From Alphaproteobacteria bacterium (lineage in GTDB: Bacteria > Pseudomonadota > Alphaproteobacteria > Rs-D84), in contig JAGCOQ010000125.1 of the NCBI GenBank assembly GCA_017642625.1, positions 1-8,311 of the forward strand: a stretch of 8,311 nt of DNA, read 5' to 3'. Below, one piece after another: positions 1 to 5,829 of the stretch (within the stretch, counting starts at the first letter, position 1; every line of letters begins with the position of its first letter). Under the pieces are notes generated by a model. The model searched no databases. It worked only from the letters and a program-made list of their open reading frames with translations, and had not been told where the DNA came from. The translations under genes and the position numbers were made by a program.

Positions 1-35
1 ATATCAGACATATTGTCATTTTAAGATATTTTTTA

Positions 36-65
36 TATGCGTTCAACCCCAAAATGTGATATAAT
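36..65 (+). promoter_or_regulatory. Extended -10 promoter for the linker-protein/two-TM operon
   Basis: A perfect TATAAT lies at 60-65, preceded by TG plus one base at 57-59, which forms an extended -10 element. No good -35 box sits at the right distance; the best 18-nt-spaced candidate, TATGCG at 36-41, is poor. An extended -10 typically compensates for a weak -35. Transcription would begin near base 72, leaving a leader of about 23 nt before the ATG at 95. The ribosome site is TAGGGA at 81-86, 8 nt before that ATG. Confidence 0.6.
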
Positions 66-94
66 GCGCGCATGAAGTTGTAGGGATTTATCGT

Positions 95-1096
95 ATGAAA
101 ACTAAAATCATTTATATTTCAGGCAGTGAAGTTTTTGATATAGCGGACATCCGCGCTGCTTTTGAAGAGGTTCGCACAGCATTATCATTGGACAAAGGAA
201 CGGTGCTTTTCGGTGTTCCCGTTGATTGCGACGACGCATTTGCCGACGGTGTATCTGCACCGGTGGCTGAAATTCGTCCGGTCAGTATTCCCGAGCCAGT
301 TATCGAACCGGAACCGGTTGTGGAACCAATTCATGTCGAAGAAGAAATATCTGTGGTGGTTGATTCTGAACCAGCCCCCGAAGAAAAAGTAGAAAAACCG
401 AAAAAGACTTCGCGTCGTTCACGCGCCAAGGTTGTTCCGATCGTCGAAGAACCAGTCGCAGAAGAACCAGCGGAAGAAGCAACAGCAGAAGAAAAACCAG
501 CGATTCCTATTTTATCTGTGTTGGGTGCCAAGTCGGATTCTGAACTGGTGGTTGCCGAACCGGAACCGTTGCCGGAACCGGAAATAGAAGAACCCGAACC
601 AATCAAGGTTGCACCAATTGAAATTACACCGGTCGAACCAGAACCAGCACAAGAAAAAACCACTGCAAACGCGGACACACAACATGTATCAATAAGCGAT
701 ATGTTGGCGGACGATTCCGTGCCGGTTGCAGAACATGAAAAAACACTGGAAGAATTACTGGAAAGCATGACCCCACTGGGCGAAGATGAAAAGGTTGCCC
801 CAGAACCCATCGCAACCCCCGAAGCCATTGTTACCCCAGAACCAACTTCAAGCGACGATACAGATGCAACATTGGAATTGTTGGCCACAGAATTTGCAGA
901 AGCCGCCGACAAGATTGTTGCACCAACCAAAACAGAAACACGTGGCAAAATTGGAAAACTGAAAAACATTTTGCCATTTAAAAAGGCGAAACGTGATGAT
1001 TCCGGAATAATGGGCGACCTGTTTGGATGGGCGGGCGTTGCCAACGACGAAGATTTCACAATACCGGGATTCTTTGCGAACGCGACAAAAAAATAA
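95..1096 (+). CDS. Acidic Pro/Glu-rich linker protein of unknown function
   Basis: I do not recognise this 333-residue protein. Residues 1-45 look folded, with a beta strand (KTKIIYI) followed by a helix-like stretch (DIRAAFEEVRTALSL). Residues about 65-250 are disordered-looking and dominated by EP, PEP and VEP units, an acidic Pro/Glu spacer of the TonB or envelope-linker kind. Two basic patches interrupt it: 101-112 (KPKKTSRRSRAK) and about 283-300 (GKIGKLKN then FKKAKR). The C-terminus (301-333) again looks structured, with DLFGWAG and FTIPGFF. There is no signal peptide or membrane segment, so the protein is probably cytoplasmic. The ATG at 95 follows a TAGGGA site at 8 nt. The two-TM gene begins 3 nt after this stop, so both probably share one transcript. 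A membrane-associated partner or scaffold role is a guess. Confidence 0.8.
   Translation: MKTKIIYISGSEVFDIADIRAAFEEVRTALSLDKGTVLFGVPVDCDDAFADGVSAPVAEIRPVSIPEPVIEPEPVVEPIHVEEEISVVVDSEPAPEEKVEKPKKTSRRSRAKVVPIVEEPVAEEPAEEATAEEKPAIPILSVLGAKSDSELVVAEPEPLPEPEIEEPEPIKVAPIEITPVEPEPAQEKTTANADTQHVSISDMLADDSVPVAEHEKTLEELLESMTPLGEDEKVAPEPIATPEAIVTPEPTSSDDTDATLELLATEFAEAADKIVAPTKTETRGKIGKLKNILPFKKAKRDDSGIMGDLFGWAGVANDEDFTIPGFFANATKK
304..568 (+). repeat. Duplicated 13-mer and Pro/Glu codon repeats in the linker gene
   Basis: CGAACCGGAACCG occurs identically at 304-316 and 556-568, encoding Glu-Pro-Glu-Pro in the same frame, among many looser GAACC and GAAGAACC copies from about 285 to 650. This is low-complexity coding repetition that could expand or contract by slippage or recombination. 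It also explains the long open frame on the opposite strand. Confidence 0.6.
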
Positions 1097-1099
1097 AAA

Positions 1100-1561
1100 A
1101 TGAATGTCAGTGAAATAAGACGTTTACTGGAAAACTCTGGAATTCATGTATTGAATGCAGATTCTTCTTATGTGTATATCGAAGATCCATCTTGCATCAT
1201 GCGTGGATTCGAAGATTTCTTGCAATATGCATGGGTCATTATTGTATTTATCGCCGGCATTTTATTATTCGGATGGGGAATATCGTTAATACGCGGTGCG
1301 AAAAACGATATTGTGACAAATTTGCGTAATATGTTTTTGATATTTGCAGCACTCGCCATCATTAACCCTATTTTGAACGCGCTTTATGATGGTGATGTAT
1401 TCAGTGTTGGTTGCAAAACTGTCAATGTATCGATTTCTGAATTAAACACTTTATTGGCGGCACGCAACAGTCGCCTGTCTAACCGCACACCTGATTTGTA
1501 TGAAGATTTTGATATTCAAGATACTGGCGTGCCAGTCCCAATCATGGAAGAAGACGATTAA
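1100..1561 (+). CDS. Small two-TM membrane protein, pilin-like layout, unknown function
   Basis: This 153-residue protein has hydrophobic segments at about 43-64 (YAWVIIVFIAGILLFGWGISLI) split as TM1, and about 77-97 as TM2 (NMFLIFAALAIINPILNALY). The connecting loop (RGAKNDIVTNLR) is basic. By the positive-inside rule the loop is cytoplasmic, and both the N-terminal 42 residues and the acidic tail face the periplasm. The only cysteines, C32 and C105, would both be periplasmic and could form a disulfide. The helical hairpin with a basic cytoplasmic loop resembles VirB2/TrbC-type pilins, but there is no cleavable signal peptide and no secretion gene in view, so this is structural analogy only. 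It starts 3 nt after the linker gene with no Shine-Dalgarno site, suggesting translational coupling. Confidence 0.72.
   Translation: MNVSEIRRLLENSGIHVLNADSSYVYIEDPSCIMRGFEDFLQYAWVIIVFIAGILLFGWGISLIRGAKNDIVTNLRNMFLIFAALAIINPILNALYDGDVFSVGCKTVNVSISELNTLLAARNSRLSNRTPDLYEDFDIQDTGVPVPIMEEDD
1523..1536. repeat. Perfect inverted repeat near a convergent gene junction
   Basis: ACTGGC-GT-GCCAGT is a 14-nt perfect palindrome inside the 3' end of the two-TM gene, about 22 nt from the overlapping stop codons. As RNA it would form a 5-bp stem with a 4-nt loop on either strand. No T-run follows on either side, so it is not a standard intrinsic terminator. It is the only hairpin I found that could mark the 3' end of the lptE-holA-map-radC transcript. 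Confidence 0.4.
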
Positions 1562-2235
1562 ATTAAATGCATCTGACGCGCAGAATACACTATATCGTTT
1601 GACACAACAAAATGGTCATATAATTCTATGCTCAATCCAGCCAACACAGATTGAACCAATGTTGTAATTTCTATATCATCACGCGAAAAAGAATTATTTG
1701 ATGTCGGATGATTATGCACCATAACAATTGAACGCGCATTTAGTTCCAGCGCACGACGCGCAATTTCACGTGGATAGACCGCACTGGAATCAATGGTGCC
1801 TGTGCTGTGTATTTCATCAACAACCAATCTTAAATTACTGTCCAAATACAAGATGTGCAATTCTTCGACTGTTTTGCCCGCAACAATAATTCTGCAATAG
1901 TTATGCAAGATTGTTTCATTGTGAAAGATTGGTGTTTCTTTTAATTGACCACGATAATTTATCGTCATCATTTGCTGAACTAATTTTATAAAAACGGCGG
2001 TATTATTACCAATCCCTTTTACAGCCGTTAAATCGTCAATCGAAGCAGAAAGAACCTGATACACACCACCAAATTGTTTTACCAAACTGCGTGCCAATGG
2101 TCGCACATCACGACGCGGAATTGCATACGCCAATAACAATTCTAACTTTTCATAATCCGCCAGTTGACCATCCAAAAACTTGGCACGTAATCTGTCGCGA
2201 TGACCGGCATAAAAGTTTTCATCTTTGTCCGGCAA
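1558..2235 (-). CDS. radC: RadC-family JAB/JAMM-domain protein (UPF0758)
   Basis: RadC-family protein of 225 residues from the chosen start. An N-terminal helix-hairpin-helix-type region (HRDRLRAKF near residue 12, IPRRDV near 39, VKGIGNN near 72) precedes a JAB1/MPN-like metalloprotease fold. The full JAMM zinc set is visible: Glu141 in VDEIHSTGT, then H174-x-H176-x7-S184-x2-D187. Family activity is unproven, and the old link of RadC to DNA repair is disputed. The frame stays open to an ATG at 2313, but that would overlap the map 3' end by 64 nt. A TTG at 2235 has GGGGGA 7 nt upstream and begins 14 nt after the map stop, just before the conserved HRDRLR block, so I prefer it. It is last in the lptE-holA-map operon. 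Confidence 0.88.
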   Translation of the reverse strand: MPDKDENFYAGHRDRLRAKFLDGQLADYEKLELLLAYAIPRRDVRPLARSLVKQFGGVYQVLSASIDDLTAVKGIGNNTAVFIKLVQQMMTINYRGQLKETPIFHNETILHNYCRIIVAGKTVEELHILYLDSNLRLVVDEIHSTGTIDSSAVYPREIARRALELNARSIVMVHNHPTSNNSFSRDDIEITTLVQSVLAGLSIELYDHFVVSNDIVYSARQMHLI

Positions 2236-2242
2236 TTTACAA

Positions 2243-2248
2243 TCCCCC
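2243..2248 (-). promoter_or_regulatory. Ribosome binding site deciding the radC TTG start
   Basis: On the minus strand GGGGGA lies 7 nt upstream of TTG (2235-2233), immediately after the map stop codon (2252-2250). It supports TTG initiation over the ATG at 2313 inside map. Confidence 0.6.
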
Positions 2249-2249
2249 G

Positions 2250-3011
2250 TTATGCCATACGTTCGGTAAATATAATCACACCATCTTCGGTAATGCCCAA
2301 TGTGTGTTCCCATTGTGCCGACAAACCACCATCAACAGTGCGCGCGGTCCAACCATCTGGATCGATTTTGCATTCCGGACGACCAGTATTAATCATTGGT
2401 TCAATCGTAAATACCAATCCCGGAACCATTTTTACCTTGTCCCACATTTTGTCATAGAAATGGAATATTTGTGGGTCATCATGCATAACCTTGCCGATAC
2501 CATGACCGACAAAATCACGTGATATTGAAAATCCATGTGGTTTAACAACCGCTTCTATCGTTTTACCAATTTCAGACAACGGCACCCCCGGCGCACAAAT
2601 AGAAATCGCAGCATTTAACGCATCTTGACAAGTCTGGACCAATTCGCGCGCTTTTGGTGAAACATTACCAATCATAAACATACGCGACGCATCACCATGC
2701 CACCCCTTGTATTCAGCGGTCAAATCAACATTAACAATATCACCATCTTTTAATATCACATCATCACTGGGGATACCATGCACAATAACATCATTCACAG
2801 ATGTGCAAATACTTTTCGGATAACCTTGGTATCCTAAATCAGAAGAACGCGCACCATTTGCCTTTAAAAACTCTGCCACCATACGATCTATTTCACCGGT
2901 TGAAATACCCGCCTTGATATAGGGTGAAATATAATCAAAACAGCGTGCGACCAAATCGCCCGAAACACGCAAACGTTTAAAATCTTTTGGTGCGTAAACA
3001 GATGCTAACAT
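2250..3011 (-). CDS. map: Methionine aminopeptidase, type I
   Basis: This cytosolic metalloenzyme removes the initiator methionine from new proteins whose second residue is small. The protein has 253 residues, the normal type I length, in the pita-bread fold. All expected active-site residues are present: metal ligands D96 (NVDLTAEY), D107 (HGDASRMF), H170 (FVGHGIG), E204 (FTIEPM) and E235 (QWEHT), plus H78 (VHGIP) and H177. They fall within one residue of the E. coli MetAP positions. There is no N-terminal zinc-finger extension. The ATG at 3011 lies 2 nt after the holA stop and has AAGGA at 3023-3019 (spacing 7) inside the end of holA. It is the third gene of the operon, and map next to radC is a familiar alphaproteobacterial pairing. 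Confidence 0.97.
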   Translation of the reverse strand: MLASVYAPKDFKRLRVSGDLVARCFDYISPYIKAGISTGEIDRMVAEFLKANGARSSDLGYQGYPKSICTSVNDVIVHGIPSDDVILKDGDIVNVDLTAEYKGWHGDASRMFMIGNVSPKARELVQTCQDALNAAISICAPGVPLSEIGKTIEAVVKPHGFSISRDFVGHGIGKVMHDDPQIFHFYDKMWDKVKMVPGLVFTIEPMINTGRPECKIDPDGWTARTVDGGLSAQWEHTLGITEDGVIIFTERMA

Positions 3012-3013
3012 TT

Positions 3014-4003
3014 TTAATTCCTTCTTTTTATCGCCAACTTTGATGCACGCATTGCCAACTTTAACGAAAAATCACGCAACAATATTTCTGTCGGCATACC
3101 GGTTGTGCGCAACTGACCCTCTAGTTCCGTCAATCTTGTTAAAACAGATGTTATATCTGCTTCGGACCATATTTTCAACGCAGTCCGAAACTTATCATCC
3201 ACCTTCCAAAACAAACGCGGTAATTGCCCATCAACAACCGCCACCAATAATTTTTTAAAGTGAATATATAACATACGAATTAACATGTTGGGTTCTGCGC
3301 CACTGTACAGCAAACGATCCAACGCCATCATAGTTTGTGTTAAATGTCCCGCCGTCAAAGAATACAAATAATCGTCCGTATCAACGGCACCGGTATCTGG
3401 CAAACACTTTTCCACATCTTCCAATTCAACGACATGTTTATCACTGACATATATCGCAATTTTATTCAAGAACCCACGTGTAATTCCGCGATCTCCCCCA
3501 AGGTGCGTTGTCATATACGCCATGGCATCTGGGGTAATTTGTTTAATACCCGATTCCGCAGATAACTCTTTGCGAATCAATGTTTCCAGTGTCCGTTCAT
3601 CATCATTATAGCATGGCAAAGCGGCAACGTCGTCGCCCCCTTCGAACAAAGAACGCAACCCGCCACCTGCACGCAATTCGCCGGCGGTCACCACGACCAT
3701 TGCACACAGCCCAGTATGAGAAATCAAATCGGAAATAATCCCAGTGTCACTGTCGCCGGCATTGGAAATCAAAACCATCTTCTGACCACCGAACATAGAC
3801 GGGGTGCAACTTTCCGCAAATAATGCGCCCTGCTTTTCGACCAAGTCATCTGCATCCAGCGCAAACAAATTATCTTTTTCTATGCCCAGTTTTTCAACGA
3901 CACGATCACAGTATTCGTCCGCCTGACCAGCATCGGGACCATACACCAACAATGCGCGAATTTTTGTTATTCCGGTTTTAAAATCAGATTCTTTCCACTT
4001 CAT
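3014..4003 (-). CDS. holA: DNA polymerase III delta subunit (clamp loader)
   Basis: The delta subunit opens the beta sliding clamp within the clamp-loader complex during chromosome replication. The protein has 329 residues, close to the family norm. An AAA+-like N-terminal domain starts with ALLVYGPDAGQ (17-27); as usual for delta there is no working Walker A lysine motif. ALPCYNDDER (128-137) matches the family's PCY-x-DD block, and HLGGDRGITRGFLNKIAIY (167-185) matches the conserved LGxDR helix. The C-terminal third is helical (collar domain). The ATG at 4003 shares its A with the lptE stop (TAATG), and no strong ribosome site is visible, so translation is probably coupled to lptE. Confidence 0.93.
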   Translation of the reverse strand: MKWKESDFKTGITKIRALLVYGPDAGQADEYCDRVVEKLGIEKDNLFALDADDLVEKQGALFAESCTPSMFGGQKMVLISNAGDSDTGIISDLISHTGLCAMVVVTAGELRAGGGLRSLFEGGDDVAALPCYNDDERTLETLIRKELSAESGIKQITPDAMAYMTTHLGGDRGITRGFLNKIAIYVSDKHVVELEDVEKCLPDTGAVDTDDYLYSLTAGHLTQTMMALDRLLYSGAEPNMLIRMLYIHFKKLLVAVVDGQLPRLFWKVDDKFRTALKIWSEADITSVLTRLTELEGQLRTTGMPTEILLRDFSLKLAMRASKLAIKRRN

Positions 4004-4476
4004 TATTTTTCATCTGTCGTATGGGCATCTTTGTATGTTTCTGCGATTGCGCGATTACCGATTTTTTCCGCCAACACAGTTATAGTATTCTTCACAGCGT
4101 TGTTATACGACGCGTTTGCCGCCACCAAATAGCGCACAAACGAATAAGATTCAGACGCGCTTTCTTTGCCGGTTGCAATTACCTTGTCGCCCGATTTCAG
4201 CGTATATGTCGCAGTCATCACTATTTCTTGCCATGTGGAAATACCGGTGGATTCCAACGCCTTGTATTTTGTTGTTGGGTCTTTCAGTTTAACTTCCAAT
4301 GTATAATGTGCGGTTGCATCCTTTTGCCCACCGAAATATGTATTCAGTGCGTTCCGCATTTCTATGCCATTAACACCACTGGCGATTGGCGCAACATAAA
4401 TATCTGTATCATTATCTGAAAACAGTGGGCGGAACCCACACCCCGCAAGAAGCAAAAATAATAATAACTTTTTCAC
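4003..4476 (-). CDS. lptE: LPS-assembly lipoprotein LptE
   Basis: LptE is the outer-membrane lipoprotein that plugs the LptD barrel and helps insert lipopolysaccharide into the outer leaflet. The protein has 157 residues. A very short signal (MKK, then LLLFLLL) leads to lipobox L10-A-G-C13, so mature protein starts at Cys13 with CGFRPLF, the hallmark start of this family in Alphaproteobacteria. The rest alternates beta strands and helices as expected (TLEVKLKD, YKALESTGISTWQEI, YSFVRYL). The start is GTG with AAGGTG 5 nt upstream; an in-frame TAG at 4512-4510 and no other usual start between them fix this choice. It heads the operon. Its common partner leuS is not adjacent here, since a divergent gene occupies that side. 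Confidence 0.9.
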   Translation of the reverse strand: MKKLLLFLLLAGCGFRPLFSDNDTDIYVAPIASGVNGIEMRNALNTYFGGQKDATAHYTLEVKLKDPTTKYKALESTGISTWQEIVMTATYTLKSGDKVIATGKESASESYSFVRYLVAANASYNNAVKNTITVLAEKIGNRAIAETYKDAHTTDEK

Positions 4477-4519
4477 GCCTGCACCTTTTGGTTTGTCTAT
4501 GACGTTTTCCTATTGCAAT

Positions 4520-4547
4520 TTGCTTTAATATTACCTAGACTTTTAAT
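4520..4547 (+). promoter_or_regulatory. Candidate promoter of the Cys-rich membrane-protein gene
   Basis: TTGCTT (4520-4525) and TTTAAT (4542-4547) are separated by 16 nt, giving a leader of only about 12 nt. An alternative is TTGCAA (4513-4518) with TAGACT (4536-4541) at 17 nt. Both are mediocre and physically overlap the opposing lptE promoter. Confidence 0.25.
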
Positions 4548-4556
4548 AAATCGCAA
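4528..4556 (-). promoter_or_regulatory. Candidate promoter of the lptE-holA-map-radC operon
   Basis: On the minus strand TTGCGA (4556-4551) and TAATAT (4533-4528) are separated by exactly 17 nt, each matching 4 of 6 consensus bases. The start site would fall near 4521, giving a leader of about 45 nt to the GTG of lptE. The -35 box overlaps the ribosome binding site of the divergent gene. No better pair is visible in this 89-nt intergenic region. Confidence 0.4.
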
Positions 4557-4565
4557 GGGGGAATA

Positions 4566-5801
4566 ATGAATATTTTTATTATGATGTTGGTTGCTTTATT
4601 TATGGGCACCTATTACTTGATTTCAAGCCCGTCGCTACGCATTCGCGAGCAGGAAATTGACTATGCCATAACCCGCGCAGACCTGCGTTCTATTGCTGAA
4701 TGCACAATGGCGGCACACAACGCGACAATCAATGGCCACACATTTGACGACGAATGCGTGGAAAAGAACGGTATCAAAAGCAATATTATCTGTATGGATT
4801 CCAGAAATTCAATCACCACATGTGATGGCGTAAAAAATAAAAGACCGGAATACACCTATATCTTGACAACGACCCAACCTATCCAAGACGAAGCATATAA
4901 CGATATGATGGAAATCTTGGAACAACACTATGCCAATGTGGGAACATTCGGGGTTCTTATTGACAACCAAATCGTTTCAGGCAGCGGAACAAAACGTAAT
5001 ATGCCAAAACCTGTGACCAAGGAATATAATGTTTCCGATGGTCAATTGGTGTATTTGACCCAGTATTCTATCCCTGATGTTGAAACCGAATACGAAACGA
5101 CCGAAGCGGACGATATGCGTTGTCCCGCGGGAACGGTCAAAGTGTTCCGTTTCGGACGCTGGCAATGTATCAAAGAAAACACAAAAACGAACTGCGCTGG
5201 CGATATGATTTGGGATTCTGATTTGGCCGAATGCATACCCGACGAATCACGCAAACCTTTGTGCGCAGCGCAACAGACCGCGGTTATCGTTGATGATGTA
5301 TGGGAATGCCTGAACCCGTTTGCCGATAAAACATGTGGGGGTGGTATGATTGCCCGCCTGAATTATAACACACTGGAATGGGAATGCGTATCCGACCCAA
5401 ATGCCACCCAAACCGCCAGAAAATGCGATTATATAGCTTCGGGTGTGGTATATGGCCGCCAAGGCGCAACATTGCGTCTGCCACCATCTTCATGCACAGA
5501 TTGTGAAACATTGTATGTTGACCAAGAAACATGTCGCGCGACATGCTTGCCCGACCCATCTAAACTAGGTGATCCGCGTTGCTATCCGGAAAACACCCGC
5601 ACTTGTTCTGGTTCGACAATGGGATTTTACTTTGGGTTCCCAGATGCCGCATACATTGCCAAGGTTTCCGCGGTCAAAGGCACCCAAGTTCCGCTGGATT
5701 CAGACCATTCTAAAAACCGCAAATTCAACTGTATGGATTGTGGTATTGGTGGAATAAATGAATCTAAATCATTACCGCCATACGTAATTGTGTGCAATTA
5801 A
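4566..5801 (+). CDS. Membrane-anchored Cys-rich surface protein, unknown function
   Basis: I do not recognise this 411-residue protein. An N-terminal hydrophobic helix (about 2-20) with almost no preceding positive charge anchors it; the remainder should lie outside the cytoplasm. It could be an uncleaved anchor or a pilin-like N-terminus, but the classic type IV pilin GFTLIE motif is absent. Cysteines number 22, an even count, at 46, 64, 76, 86, then densely from 186 on. Residues 186-274 hold four degenerate units of about 24 residues, each opening with Cys-x-x-x and closing with Trp/Ala-x-Cys (FGRWQC, LAEC, VWEC, EWEC). Further pairs follow: C310-x2-C313, C323-x3-C327 and C389-x2-C392. Extensive disulfides in the periplasm or at the surface are expected. 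The strong AAGGGGG site sits 4 nt before ATG 4566. The gene stands alone, divergent from lptE. Confidence 0.82.
   Translation: MNIFIMMLVALFMGTYYLISSPSLRIREQEIDYAITRADLRSIAECTMAAHNATINGHTFDDECVEKNGIKSNIICMDSRNSITTCDGVKNKRPEYTYILTTTQPIQDEAYNDMMEILEQHYANVGTFGVLIDNQIVSGSGTKRNMPKPVTKEYNVSDGQLVYLTQYSIPDVETEYETTEADDMRCPAGTVKVFRFGRWQCIKENTKTNCAGDMIWDSDLAECIPDESRKPLCAAQQTAVIVDDVWECLNPFADKTCGGGMIARLNYNTLEWECVSDPNATQTARKCDYIASGVVYGRQGATLRLPPSSCTDCETLYVDQETCRATCLPDPSKLGDPRCYPENTRTCSGSTMGFYFGFPDAAYIAKVSAVKGTQVPLDSDHSKNRKFNCMDCGIGGINESKSLPPYVIVCN
5121..5387 (+). repeat. Four tandem Cys/Trp protein repeats
   Basis: Units start at C186, C210, C233 and C257 and close at C201, C223, C248 and C274, a 23-24 residue period with C-x(12-16)-C inside. 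Three end in Trp-x-Cys and one in Ala-Glu-Cys. The DNA copies are diverged, so this is an old protein-level repeat rather than recent duplication. Confidence 0.6.
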
Positions 5802-5829
5802 AAACGCCCAAACGGGCGTTTTTTATTTT
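5800..5829. terminator. Bidirectional intrinsic terminator between convergent genes
   Basis: A perfect 10-bp stem, AAAAACGCCC (5800-5809) and GGGCGTTTTT (5814-5823), encloses a 4-nt loop. A T-run continues on the plus strand to 5824 and again at 5826-5829, and the A-run at 5800-5804 gives the U-tract on the minus strand. It can end both the Cys-rich gene (plus) and the 266-residue gene (minus). The stem overlaps both stop codons (5799-5801 plus, 5825-5823 minus). Confidence 0.9.

Noticed and set aside
7..17. GACA-TAT-TGTC inverted repeat upstream of the first promoter
   Set aside because: Arms of only 4 bp in AT-rich DNA, about 40 nt upstream of the -10. Not distinguishable from chance.
72..83. 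ATG-AAG-TTG-TAG, a three-codon leader peptide near the predicted transcription start
   Set aside because: Too short to support, with no ribosome site. Chance occurrence is likely.
331..1059. A 242-codon open frame on the minus strand opposite the Pro/Glu gene
   Set aside because: Its Ser/Gly/Ala-rich low-complexity product is what the reversed GAA/CCA codon repeats yield. It has no ribosome site, and the opposite strand has a good promoter, start and composition.
1100..1561. Calling the two-TM gene a TrbC/VirB2 pilin outright
   Set aside because: Only the topology matches. There is no signal peptide, no sequence motif I can verify and no secretion gene in the window, so it stays a hypothesis.
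2091..2522. 143-codon plus-strand frame spanning the radC-map junction
   Set aside because: Lies entirely opposite two well-supported genes, with no recognisable product and no ribosome site. It is a shadow frame.
4566..4640. Type IV pilin/pseudopilin prepilin signal at the start of the Cys-rich protein
   Set aside because: No Gly-Phe cleavage site and no Glu5-type residue in the hydrophobic helix. A plain N-terminal anchor fits better.
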